From: Candidatus Zixiibacteriota bacterium
Lineage (GTDB): Bacteria; Zixibacteria; MSB-5A5; GN15; PGXB01
NCBI GenBank assembly: GCA_024230695.1
Contig: JAAERC010000658.1
Location: forward strand, 1-18,690
Reading direction: 5' to 3'
Length of the DNA stretch: 18,690 nucleotides
Part shown: piece by piece, positions 8,608 through 14,654 of the stretch
Layout of the letters: every line of letters starts with the position of its first letter
Numbering within the stretch: position 1 is the first letter of the stretch
Position numbers and translations under genes: made by a program
The notes under the pieces: model-generated
What the model was told of the DNA's origin: nothing
Database searches by the model: none
The model's input: only the letters and a program-made list of their open reading frames with translations

Positions 8608-8820
8608 TTAATCTTTCTTCTTAATATGCTTTGCCATATATGCGGCCAAAGGCCCCCAAATAAGTATCAAGTGAAAGGATGCCCCCATAATTAAGGCATT
8701 AGAGATTTCATCATAACATTCCGTGCCTGATAGTTTTAAGGAGCATCCCAAAATAACCGCTCCCCAAATAATGGCACTTCCAAGTATGCAGGATCCCAAA
8801 ATTATACTTATCTTTTTCAT
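8608..8820 (-). CDS. Small two-helix membrane protein, unknown
   Basis: This is a 70-residue protein with a good AAGGAG site before its ATG. It has two hydrophobic segments: ISIILGSCILGSAIIWGAVIL (residues 4-24) and NALIMGASFHLILIWGPLAAYM. A short loop KLSGTECYDEIS lies between them, and a basic tail KHIKKKD suggests a cytoplasmic C-terminus. Cys12 and Cys26 lie in or near the first helix. It is 51 bases after the TrmB-family regulator gene and 42 before another tiny membrane gene on the same strand. Joint regulation with the regulator is likely, but the role is unknown. Confidence 0.65.
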   Translation of the reverse strand: MKKISIILGSCILGSAIIWGAVILGCSLKLSGTECYDEISNALIMGASFHLILIWGPLAAYMAKHIKKKD

Positions 8821-8871
8821 AGTCTCTCCTTTTATATATTTGCACTAACACATATGGCAGATAGGTCAAAG

Positions 8872-9741
8872 TTATTTACGACCCTCTTTATTTAATGATT
8901 TATTGGGTTGGTACCGTTGGATAAGAGTCTTCAAGCCTGATGGCCGGAAGGTTAATAATGAGATGTTTTCTAATTTCCCTTTGGTTTCAGCTGACAAGTC
9001 AGTTTGCCCCGATTCGATACTCGAGTAAACAATTTCAGCCGCAATATTGTTATGATGCAGGCAAGATAAGAATGTACTGCTGCTCCAAACCGCCTCATGC
9101 ACACTTTTCATATCTTTTGCCAGTAACCCGAGCAGATGCTCCTCGGCATCGACAACAATGTCGATTTGTTGACCAGGCCAAATCTCCAACGCTGAATCTT
9201 GCCCAATTAGTTTTTGAGTTATCACTCCCGGTAACTGTTCCTCATTATAAACTCTACAAACCACACAAACACCCCTGTCTGCAGTCTCTTTAAGGCAATC
9301 GGCAAGCAAGCCAAAAGGCCCGGGAAACAGATCACAAAGAACAATGCCTTTGGCCCTTTTCAGTATAGCTTTGCTCTGTTGGATAACTCGATCCACCGAT
9401 TTAAGATGATAAATCCCATCATCCTGTTGGTGACTTGAGAGAAATTGCAGCGCCCGGTCAGCATCACGACTGTTCTGCTGAAAGCGCTGTTCGAGATTAT
9501 CGAGCAGTTCAGCCGGAGGCACGGCACGGCAAAGCCTTTTTTCACCCACCTCAACAACAATCGCTCCTTTGTCCTCGAGAGCCGCTATTGCTTTGTATGT
9601 ATTGGGCGGCTGTTTGCCGATAGCATGGCTGATTCGATAACCGGTAGCTGGAGAATTTTTTACAAGAAAACCATATACGAGAGCCTCGATCTCGGTGAAT
9701 CCCAGAGCCTGCAAAGGCTTTATATAATCTTTAATTATCAT
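8872..9741 (-). CDS. TrmB-family transcriptional regulator
   Basis: This 289-residue regulator has an N-terminal winged helix-turn-helix (about residues 8-70: LQALGFTEIEALVYGFLVKN, then GYRISHAIGKQPPNTYKAIA and LEDKGAIVVEVGEKRLCRA), the pattern of the TrmB/sugar-specific family. A coiled segment follows (LLDNLEQRFQQN). The C-terminal region (about 100-240) contains AKGIVLCDLFPG and VDAEEHLLGLL, like the PLD-like effector module often attached to this HTH. The start chosen is ATG 9741. An in-frame TTG 21 bases upstream lies inside the promoter and operator and is rejected. With the -10 box only 6 bases before the ATG, the message is probably leaderless. The gene is first in an operon with two tiny membrane proteins. 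The family is best known in archaea, and the ligand is unknown. Confidence 0.85.
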   Translation of the reverse strand: MIIKDYIKPLQALGFTEIEALVYGFLVKNSPATGYRISHAIGKQPPNTYKAIAALEDKGAIVVEVGEKRLCRAVPPAELLDNLEQRFQQNSRDADRALQFLSSHQQDDGIYHLKSVDRVIQQSKAILKRAKGIVLCDLFPGPFGLLADCLKETADRGVCVVCRVYNEEQLPGVITQKLIGQDSALEIWPGQQIDIVVDAEEHLLGLLAKDMKSVHEAVWSSSTFLSCLHHNNIAAEIVYSSIESGQTDLSAETKGKLENISLLTFRPSGLKTLIQRYQPNKSLNKEGRK

Positions 9742-9763
9742 ATTGGTAGTATATGCTACCAAT
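9742..9763. promoter_or_regulatory. Palindromic operator overlapping the TrmB-family gene promoter
   Basis: Arms ATTGGTAG (9742-9749) and CTACCAAT (9756-9763) are perfect complements around a 6-base centre. The site covers the -10 box and abuts the start codon, a position suited to autorepression. The binding protein is inferred to be the adjacent regulator. Confidence 0.7.
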
Positions 9764-9776
9764 ACTAAATTGTCAA
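9748..9776 (-). promoter_or_regulatory. Sigma70-like promoter of the TrmB-family gene (leaderless)
   Basis: On the reverse strand, TTGACA (9776-9771), a 17-base spacer and TATACT (9753-9748) form a near-consensus promoter. The expected transcription start falls on the A of ATG 9741, so there is no leader or Shine-Dalgarno site. Confidence 0.85.
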
Positions 9777-9889
9777 CTCATTTTTGGCATATTCATCATT
9801 AAAGATCCAGCGGATCAAACAAGAATATTTATTTCACATCACATCCTAATTTTTATTTTTTTGTTGAATCTTGGGGACAAAATGTAATA

Positions 9890-9917
9890 CTTCCTAAAAT
9901 AATAGAAATTTAGGAAG
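9890..9917 (+). promoter_or_regulatory. 9-bp inverted repeat just before the lipoprotein ribosome binding site
   Basis: CTTCCTAAA (9890-9898) pairs perfectly with TTTAGGAAG (9909-9917) around a 10-base A-rich loop. AAGGAG follows 3 bases later. It could be an mRNA hairpin or a protein-binding site in the leader. The function is unknown. Confidence 0.5.
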
Positions 9918-9932
9918 GCAAAGGAGTTTGAG

Positions 9933-10739
9933 ATGAAAACAAAAATTATACTATTTGGATTAATGGCTATTCTGGGGCTATTCAGCTTATTAATAACCGG
10001 CTGTTTCGACGACGAAAAAGAAAAAACCGCTTTGCCGGACGACACCGCCGACCAAACGCTTATGGATACGACCATAACCGACAAAGAGCCGCCAGCAGAT
10101 AAGCCAAAAGAGGAAAAGAAAAAAGAAGTAACCGAAAAACCCAAACCAAAACCGGAGCCGGTACAGGAAACGAAACCGGTTATAATTAAAACGACTATCC
10201 TCCCTGAAAACACACCTATGGAAGTCACTTTCCTCACCCAAGTCTCAACCACCGAAAATCAAATCGGTGACAAATTCCGCGTGATGGTCAAAGGTCCCGC
10301 CGATAAAGGACAGACTCTCGATCTGCCAGCCGGTGTGATTCTTGAGGGAATAATTGCCGACCTCAACGATGGCACAGCCAAAAAAGAAAAAGCCTCGATA
10401 AAACTTAAATTCACCGATTTTATTCTACCGGGTGAAAAAGCTATTCCAATCGAGGGGTATATTACCACCGATGACAGCACCGGTGTTGTTATTGCCGGAG
10501 GTCAGGCCGGGACAATTGCCAAAGATGCCGGACTCGGCGCGATTGCCGGAGGATTACTTGGTGCTATAACCGGCAAAAAAGAGAAAAAGACAGGAACCGC
10601 TGTCAAAGGCGCCGCCGCCGGAGCAGTTGTCGGCGGAATCGCCGGAGCACTGCTTCATAAGGACAGAGTCGTCTTTAAAGAAAAGGCCGATATAAATATC
10701 ACTATCCTCTCCCCGGTCATCCAGACAACAGTGAAGTAA
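9933..10739 (+). CDS. Lipoprotein with charged linker, beta domain and glycine zipper
   Basis: This is a 268-residue lipoprotein. AAAGGAG lies 6 bases before the ATG. The signal sequence ends in the lipobox LITGC (Cys24), so it is lipid-anchored. Residues 25-88 are a linker rich in Lys, Glu, Pro and Asp (KPKEEKKKEVTEKPKPKPEP). A beta domain of about 100 residues follows, with TPMEVTFLTQVSTTENQIGD, LPAGVILEGIIAD and IPIEGYIT, resembling the all-beta domain often found in proteins carrying glycine zippers. Residues 187-245 hold two glycine-zipper runs (GLGAIAGGLLGAITG and GAAAGAVVGGIAGALL), which may insert in or pack against a membrane. It stands alone and ends in its own terminator. A cell-envelope role is likely, and the exact function is unknown. 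Confidence 0.8.
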   Translation: MKTKIILFGLMAILGLFSLLITGCFDDEKEKTALPDDTADQTLMDTTITDKEPPADKPKEEKKKEVTEKPKPKPEPVQETKPVIIKTTILPENTPMEVTFLTQVSTTENQIGDKFRVMVKGPADKGQTLDLPAGVILEGIIADLNDGTAKKEKASIKLKFTDFILPGEKAIPIEGYITTDDSTGVVIAGGQAGTIAKDAGLGAIAGGLLGAITGKKEKKTGTAVKGAAAGAVVGGIAGALLHKDRVVFKEKADINITILSPVIQTTVK

Positions 10740-10763
10740 AATATATATTTATTATTATTGATT

Positions 10764-10795
10764 GGTGGGAGTCCACAACTCCCGCCTATTTTTTT
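10764..10795 (+). terminator. Rho-independent terminator (GTCC-centred hairpin family)
   Basis: GGTGGGAGT (10764-10772) pairs with ACTCCCGCC (10778-10786), one wobble, around the loop CCACA. A T tract follows to 10795. It lies 25 bases after the lipoprotein stop. The loop sequence links it to the dispersed hairpins at 8164 and 14655. Confidence 0.85.
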
Positions 10796-10840
10796 AATTG
10801 GCAGGCATCCTCAACACCGACCCAACAAAACGGTAAAAAA

Positions 10841-11683
10841 TCATGGACGTGCAAGTGTATCAATCAATTTATCACAACCGCCATTTTTTATAAATTCGGC
10901 ATGGTCACCGACGTTCTCAAATTTCCGCCCAACAATTTTGGCGCACTCAAACTCATAATTTGTGTGTTTTAAAAATCTATCAACTATCTCTACAGCTTTG
11001 GGGTCTTTAAAATCAACTTTGCTGCCTTGTTCGCTGGCGTTTTTCATTCCATTGATCCATATTGCGGCTCCTAATGCCCCGCACGCGCCTCCGCATAAGC
11101 CGATTCCTCCCGCAAATCCCGAAGTCATAACAGCATGTAAATCGGAAACGCCCATTTTGCGTGCCAACACTGCCGCACAACTTACCGGTGCTGATGGTGC
11201 TTCAACATATTTTTCAGATAGTACAGAATTTATCTCATTAAATGCTACCGGGGCATATTTTGAGGCCTTGCGGAAACATCCGATAGTCCCGCCTTTGATA
11301 AGAAAAAAGACAAACATCTGCATTGCTGTTGAGGACTTATCTATTTCAGTAATTTCAAAACAATTAATATTTTTATTTAAGTCATGGAACGATTTCACTA
11401 ATCTTTGTGCCGCGATAATTGTTCTGGTTTCAGCTTCTGGACCAGAACCAAAAAGTCGATAAACCTCTGCTCCGGCGGCAAGAACTGCCCCCCAAATCAT
11501 GCCACACTGATAACCATTTTGCATTATTCCGCCCGCCAAAGGCGAAGAGGAGTGTTCCTCTTCTTTTAAATGCTGATCATATGCTTTGTTGAGAACTCCC
11601 AACAACGTTTCTGATCATGTTCCGACTTTCAGAAAAGTACGAGTTGTTTTCATTGTTGGTATTTTATTTTTATCTTTTGACAT
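10841..11683 (-). CDS. Duplicated C_GCAxxG_C_C redox protein with in-frame UGA (candidate selenoprotein)
   Basis: The start is ATG 11683, with AGGAG 5 bases before it. The frame gives 280 codons, interrupted only by TGA at 11617-11615 (codon 23, in VGT-[UGA]-SETLLGVL), and ends in another TGA. The protein is two copies of the C_GCAxxG_C_C redox family. Domain 2 keeps Cys169 (PVSCAAVL), Cys197/Cys201 (GLCGGACGALG), Cys247 and Cys270. Domain 1 keeps Cys60 (GYQCGMIWGA), Cys108 and Cys136, and its first Cys would be codon 23, the UGA. Selenocysteine there fits a redox role and a SECIS-like hairpin follows. A nonsense mutation or base-call error in a Cys codon is the alternative. Translation from codons after the UGA lacks a ribosome site. 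No Sec machinery lies in the window. Family assignment is fairly sure and Sec insertion is unproven. Confidence 0.75.
11586..11605 (-). promoter_or_regulatory. SECIS-like hairpin downstream of the in-frame UGA
   Basis: On the reverse strand TTGTTG (11605-11600) pairs perfectly with CAACAA (11591-11586) around the loop GGAGTTCT. The loop opens with GG and begins 16 bases after the UGA. This is near the layout of bacterial SECIS elements, which sit just after the UGA and need a G at the start of the apical loop. Function is inferred. Confidence 0.5.
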
Positions 11684-11727
11684 AACATCTCCTATAATAG
11701 AATATACTTAATTGCTTAAAATTCATT

Positions 11728-11756
11728 TATAAAATAGCTTACGACAATTTATTCAA
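11728..11756 (-). promoter_or_regulatory. Possible promoter of the redox-protein gene
   Basis: On the reverse strand TTGAAT (11756-11751), a 17-base spacer and TTTATA (11733-11728) give a plausible sigma70-like promoter with a leader of about 40 bases before ATG 11683. Confidence 0.4.
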
Positions 11757-11865
11757 TAAGTTTTCAAAACCCTACAATAAATAGACACACTTTTCTTTTC
11801 GGCTGACTTGAAATAATAAGATTGAAGTTAATTCATCTTTATTCATTCATTTTTTTAGTTTTATC

Positions 11866-11894
11866 TTGACATCGAGATACTCGGCGCGTATAGT
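11866..11894 (+). promoter_or_regulatory. Strong sigma70-like promoter of the structured RNA
   Basis: TTGACA (11866-11871), a 17-base spacer and TATAGT (11889-11894) are near consensus. The spacer holds a small palindrome CGAG-ATA-CTCG (11873-11883). The expected start is near 11901. Confidence 0.85.
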
Positions 11895-12008
11895 AGAGTT
11901 TTAGAGACAACTAAATCGTTAAGACAAAAAAACGGGCCCAAAAGCGTCTATTTGAATGTACCTAAGGCTCGTTGGAAATAAAATATGTACCGGAAGGATA
12001 AAGTCAAA

Positions 12009-12074
12009 ATGAGACCGCAGGCACCGAAAATACCCAATGCAGTCTTCATAGGGAGAACATCCTATGAGATATAG
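12009..12074 (+). CDS. Possible 21-codon leader peptide within the structured RNA
   Basis: ATG 12009 to TAG 12074 encodes MRPQAPKIPNAVFIGRTSYE plus a final Ile. GGAAGGA lies about 10 bases upstream (11992-11998). Translation would run through both main hairpins before the terminator, as in attenuation. It has only one Asn codon, so there is no classic regulatory codon run. It may be a chance frame. Confidence 0.2.
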   Translation: MRPQAPKIPNAVFIGRTSYEI

Positions 12075-12111
12075 CTGTTGCTATACTCCACCCGTTGGTA
12101 AGACAATTCGT

Positions 12112-12144
12112 CGCCACCCAATTTATTTGGGTGGCGTTTTTTTT
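12112..12144 (+). terminator. Strong Rho-independent terminator of the structured RNA
   Basis: CGCCACCCAA (12112-12121) pairs perfectly with TTGGGTGGCG (12127-12136) around a 5-base loop, followed by eight T. A second CCACCC at 12088-12093 could compete for the GGGTGG arm. Confidence 0.93.
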
Positions 12145-12196
12145 GATTATTTTTTGGTCAATCAAACTCAAACAAACCTTTTTGGAGGATTCTAAA

Positions 12197-13192
12197 ATGC
12201 GTCATTTTTCTGTAGCCGCCGGAGAATTTAACGATGTTACGATCATGCGCTCCAAACTACTACGGGCCGCCCGCAAATGGTTCGACAACAACTCATTTAT
12301 GGAGATCAGTGTCCCGCATATTACCGGCGCCACCGGTTCATGCGAATGGTTTCCCAATGCGATGCCGGTCACGATGTACAATGAACAAGGAAGTCAAGCC
12401 GATATGTTCCTGCGTCAAACCGGACAACTTTATCTCGAGGCATTCACCGTGCCGCATAACCGGGTCTTTACAATCGGACCATCATTTCGCCAGGAACGAA
12501 AAGTAACCAATCGGCATCTTTGCGAATTTACACTTATTGAATTCGAGGGCCGCGATTTTGAACTGGACGGCTTGATGGACAACATCGAGGAACTGATAAA
12601 AGTGATGTATGGCGAAGCTCACGACATCTATACTAACCAACAATTGGAGATGTATGTCAGCCAGCCTTTTGCCAGGGTCAGTTATGGCGATGCTATCGAA
12701 ATGCTGACTAATAACGGTTATGAAATCAGTTTTGGCGATGATCTCGGAGATGTCGAGGAACAGGCGATTTGCAGGTTTAATAACCAGATGCCGACCTTTG
12801 TGACCCATTATCCGTCGAATCCAAAACCAAAAGAAGGCGGAGTGATAAAATTCTTCTCGATGAAACGCGAAAACGGCCACACCTTCTGCTGTGATTTATT
12901 ACTACCGATGGTTGGTGAATCGGTTGGAGGCGCTGTCAGAGAGGGTTCGGCCGATCTATGCAAAAAGCAGTTTGAGGAATCATATATGTTTGATCATCTT
13001 GTCGATGCCGGAGTTAATCCTGAGCAGTTTAAATGGTATTTTGAGGTTCTTGATAAGGGCCATGGTCAGTCAAGCGGATGCGGAATCGGGTTTGACCGCG
13101 TGGTACAGTCAATAATCGCGACCGAACAGAATAATACAAGCATCAAAGGCGCGGTGGAACTGCCCCGCTCCCCGGATTATCTGGTACCGTAG
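12197..13192 (+). CDS. AsnRS-like class II synthetase core, probable archaeal-type asparagine synthetase
   Basis: This 331-residue protein starts at ATG 12197, with GGAGG (12183-12187) 9 bases upstream. A longer in-frame start would run through the terminator and is rejected. It is a class II aminoacyl-tRNA synthetase catalytic core closest to AsnRS/AspRS. It shows the substrate-binding run LRQTGQLYLEAF (72-83), motif 2 FRQERKVTNRHLCEF (97-111), the VGESVGGAVREG segment and motif 3 GCGIGFDRVV (294-303). The N-terminal OB-fold anticodon domain of AsnRS is missing. Stand-alone AsnRS-like cores of this type are known in archaea as asparagine synthetases, making Asn from Asp with ATP and ammonia. 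An amino-acid-modifying or tRNA-independent paralog is an alternative. It stands alone behind the structured RNA. Confidence 0.8.
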   Translation: MRHFSVAAGEFNDVTIMRSKLLRAARKWFDNNSFMEISVPHITGATGSCEWFPNAMPVTMYNEQGSQADMFLRQTGQLYLEAFTVPHNRVFTIGPSFRQERKVTNRHLCEFTLIEFEGRDFELDGLMDNIEELIKVMYGEAHDIYTNQQLEMYVSQPFARVSYGDAIEMLTNNGYEISFGDDLGDVEEQAICRFNNQMPTFVTHYPSNPKPKEGGVIKFFSMKRENGHTFCCDLLLPMVGESVGGAVREGSADLCKKQFEESYMFDHLVDAGVNPEQFKWYFEVLDKGHGQSSGCGIGFDRVVQSIIATEQNNTSIKGAVELPRSPDYLVP

Positions 13193-13216
13193 TCTTGTAA
13201 CAAATATTGAGTAATC

Positions 13217-13286
13217 TTGTAGGTCAAGGCCCTCTGGGGCTTGACGAAATTAATAATGTCAACCCTCGGAAAGCGTTGACCTACAA
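13217..13286. repeat. Composite inverted repeat, TTGTAGGTCAA/TTGACCTACAA
   Basis: Perfect 11-base arms (TTGTAGGTCAA at 13217-13227, TTGACCTACAA near 13276-13286) enclose two smaller hairpins. One is GTCAAG-G-CCC with GGG-G-CTTGAC, the other GTCAAC with GTTGAC. It resembles a small dispersed non-coding element. There is no T tract, so it is not an obvious terminator. It fills most of 13193-13382. Confidence 0.6.
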
Positions 13287-13382
13287 TCTAAACTGGAAAT
13301 TTAGTTTTAAACAGAATTCTTACCCACTCGTTTATAAAACAGAGAGAAGAACGCAAAAATCCAAATCAGAAGGGAACGGATT

Positions 13383-14636
13383 ATGAGAACACAGGCTATC
13401 TTTCTAATTACAATTCTAATTTTCCTGATTGGAGCAACCGCCATGGCTCAGGATGAATCAACTTTCAAACAGACCCAGTTGACCGAAAAGATTTATCAGC
13501 TATCGACCGATCAAGGTGCCTACACCACCAATACACTTGTATTTGTCGGCAACGACGGATTATTACTTGTTGATACCGATATGGGGATAAACGCCGAGGA
13601 GTTCAAAAAAATTATCGACTCATTCGATAAAGGTATCCCGAAGTATATTATCAATACTCATCGTCATGTCGAACATATCGGCGGCAATGCGATCTTTGGC
13701 GATACTCCGGTAAAAATCGCACATTATCTGCTTCCGGAAAAACTGACCGAGGGATCATATATATTTAATGAATTCCCAAAAACGACCTATCCAAATATTA
13801 CTGTTGTTGATTCCTTGAATTTGTATTTTAACGACGAAAAAATAAGAATCGTTAATATGGGCGGTAGTCATGATGACAATGAAATATTCGTTCATTTTGT
13901 CGATTCAAAAGTGGTGCATCTTTCATCAGTGATAAATGGCAAAAATTTCCCATCAATTGATTCTGACGGTGACCTGTTTAAATTTCCCGAACTGATAAAA
14001 AAGGCACAAAATCTTTTACCCGAAGATGTTACAATCGTCTCGGGACATAATGAAAACAAAAAATGGTCGGACCTTCAGGATTGTTACGATATGCATATTC
14101 AAACGGTAAAAATCGTCAAAGACGGACTTGACTCTGGCAAAGATGTTGAAACGCTGAAAAAAGAAAAGGTATTATCAGAGTGGGAAGAGTTTAATCAAAG
14201 TTATGTAAACTTTAACGGGTGGATCGACTATATTGCGACCGCCTTGGAAGAACAAAAAGAACAACCGGATGAAAAGAAAAGTATCTTCAAACCACTGTAT
14301 CATGCATTAAAAGATGGTGGAATTGACAATTTCCTAAAGACTTACAATACCATGAAGGAATCCGATGAGTATCAGCTTGGCGGAGTTTATTTACTTATCA
14401 TCGGCGACAAGCTGAAAGACAAGGGTAAAATTGACGAAGCAATTGCAGTGCTTAAGCTTACTCTCGACGAATTCCCCAAAGACGATTATGGTTATTATAC
14501 CTGTTATATTTTGGCCAATATCTATAAAGACAAAAACGAGAAAAAGCAGGCGATCAAGTATTGCAAAAAGGCAATAAGACTAAATGCCGATTTTCAAGCG
14601 GGAAAAACTCTGCTTGATGAACTAAAGAAATTGTAA
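13383..14636 (+). CDS. Exported metallo-beta-lactamase-fold protein with C-terminal TPRs and altered metal site
   Basis: This is a 417-residue secreted protein. The signal peptide (residues 1-22, FLITILIFLIGATAMAQ) has cleavage likely after AMA. The metallo-beta-lactamase fold covers about 30-230, with TNTLVFVGNDGLLLVDTDMG and NTHRHVEHIGGN (91-102). The usual HxHxDH is HxHxEH here (His93, His95, Glu97, His98). His163 (GGSHDD) and His222 (VSGHNEN) are kept, but the bridging Asp, usually in a GD pair, is replaced by Ser181-Ser182 (VVHLSS). Two ligands of the second metal are therefore changed, and activity may be altered or lost. Residues of about 310-417 form helical TPR-like repeats (GKIDEAIAVLKLTLDEFPKD, KKQAIKYCKKAIRLNADF). 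The ribosome site is GAAGGGA. A GTCC-type hairpin follows the stop. Confidence 0.85.
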   Translation: MRTQAIFLITILIFLIGATAMAQDESTFKQTQLTEKIYQLSTDQGAYTTNTLVFVGNDGLLLVDTDMGINAEEFKKIIDSFDKGIPKYIINTHRHVEHIGGNAIFGDTPVKIAHYLLPEKLTEGSYIFNEFPKTTYPNITVVDSLNLYFNDEKIRIVNMGGSHDDNEIFVHFVDSKVVHLSSVINGKNFPSIDSDGDLFKFPELIKKAQNLLPEDVTIVSGHNENKKWSDLQDCYDMHIQTVKIVKDGLDSGKDVETLKKEKVLSEWEEFNQSYVNFNGWIDYIATALEEQKEQPDEKKSIFKPLYHALKDGGIDNFLKTYNTMKESDEYQLGGVYLLIIGDKLKDKGKIDEAIAVLKLTLDEFPKDDYGYYTCYILANIYKDKNEKKQAIKYCKKAIRLNADFQAGKTLLDELKKL

Positions 14637-14654
14637 TCATACCGGTATATTTAT

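Larger units (their letters stand above)
11901..12144 (+). ncRNA. Unidentified structured RNA: attenuator leader or stand-alone sRNA
   Basis: About 240 nt lie between a near-consensus promoter and a strong terminator, with no coding frame of normal size. AACGGG (11931-11936) pairs with CCCGTT (12091-12096) and closes a domain of about 166 nt. Inside are CATAGG/CCTATG (12047-12052 with 12061-12066) and TATAGC/GCTATA (12070-12075 with 12080-12085, tetraloop TGTT). A weaker stem GAC-C-GCA/TGC-A-GTC (12013-12019 with 12038-12044) is also present. I compared it from memory with T-box, 6S, RNase P, tmRNA and common riboswitches and found no match. It sits 52 bases before an asparagine-synthetase-like gene, so control of that gene by conditional termination is possible. 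An independent sRNA is equally possible. Confidence 0.65.

Noticed and set aside
9839..10252. Reverse frames antisense to the glycine-zipper lipoprotein
   Set aside because: Repetitive Phe/Ser/Gly content reflects the Lys/Glu/Pro-rich linker read backwards.
10841..10843. Second recoded UGA at the end of the redox gene
   Set aside because: The family C-terminus is complete there and the sequence beyond is non-coding, so this UGA is a normal stop.
10962..11462. Forward frame antisense to the redox gene
   Set aside because: It is a shadow of a clearly conserved protein on the reverse strand, with no ribosome site or domain.
10841..11605. Translation of the redox protein from TTG 11605, after the UGA
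   Set aside because: It has no ribosome site and would cut off the conserved N-terminal helix, whereas ATG 11683 has AGGAG and keeps the frame.
11901..12144. T-box, 6S RNA, tmRNA or RNase P identity for the structured RNA
   Set aside because: The T-box core TGGNACCGCG is absent, the fold is not the long rod of 6S, and no tmRNA or RNase P core motifs are seen.
12095..12196. Longer N-terminus of the AsnRS-like protein starting in the terminator region
   Set aside because: The extension would translate through the terminator hairpin and has no ribosome site, while ATG 12197 has GGAGG at good spacing and matches the family start.
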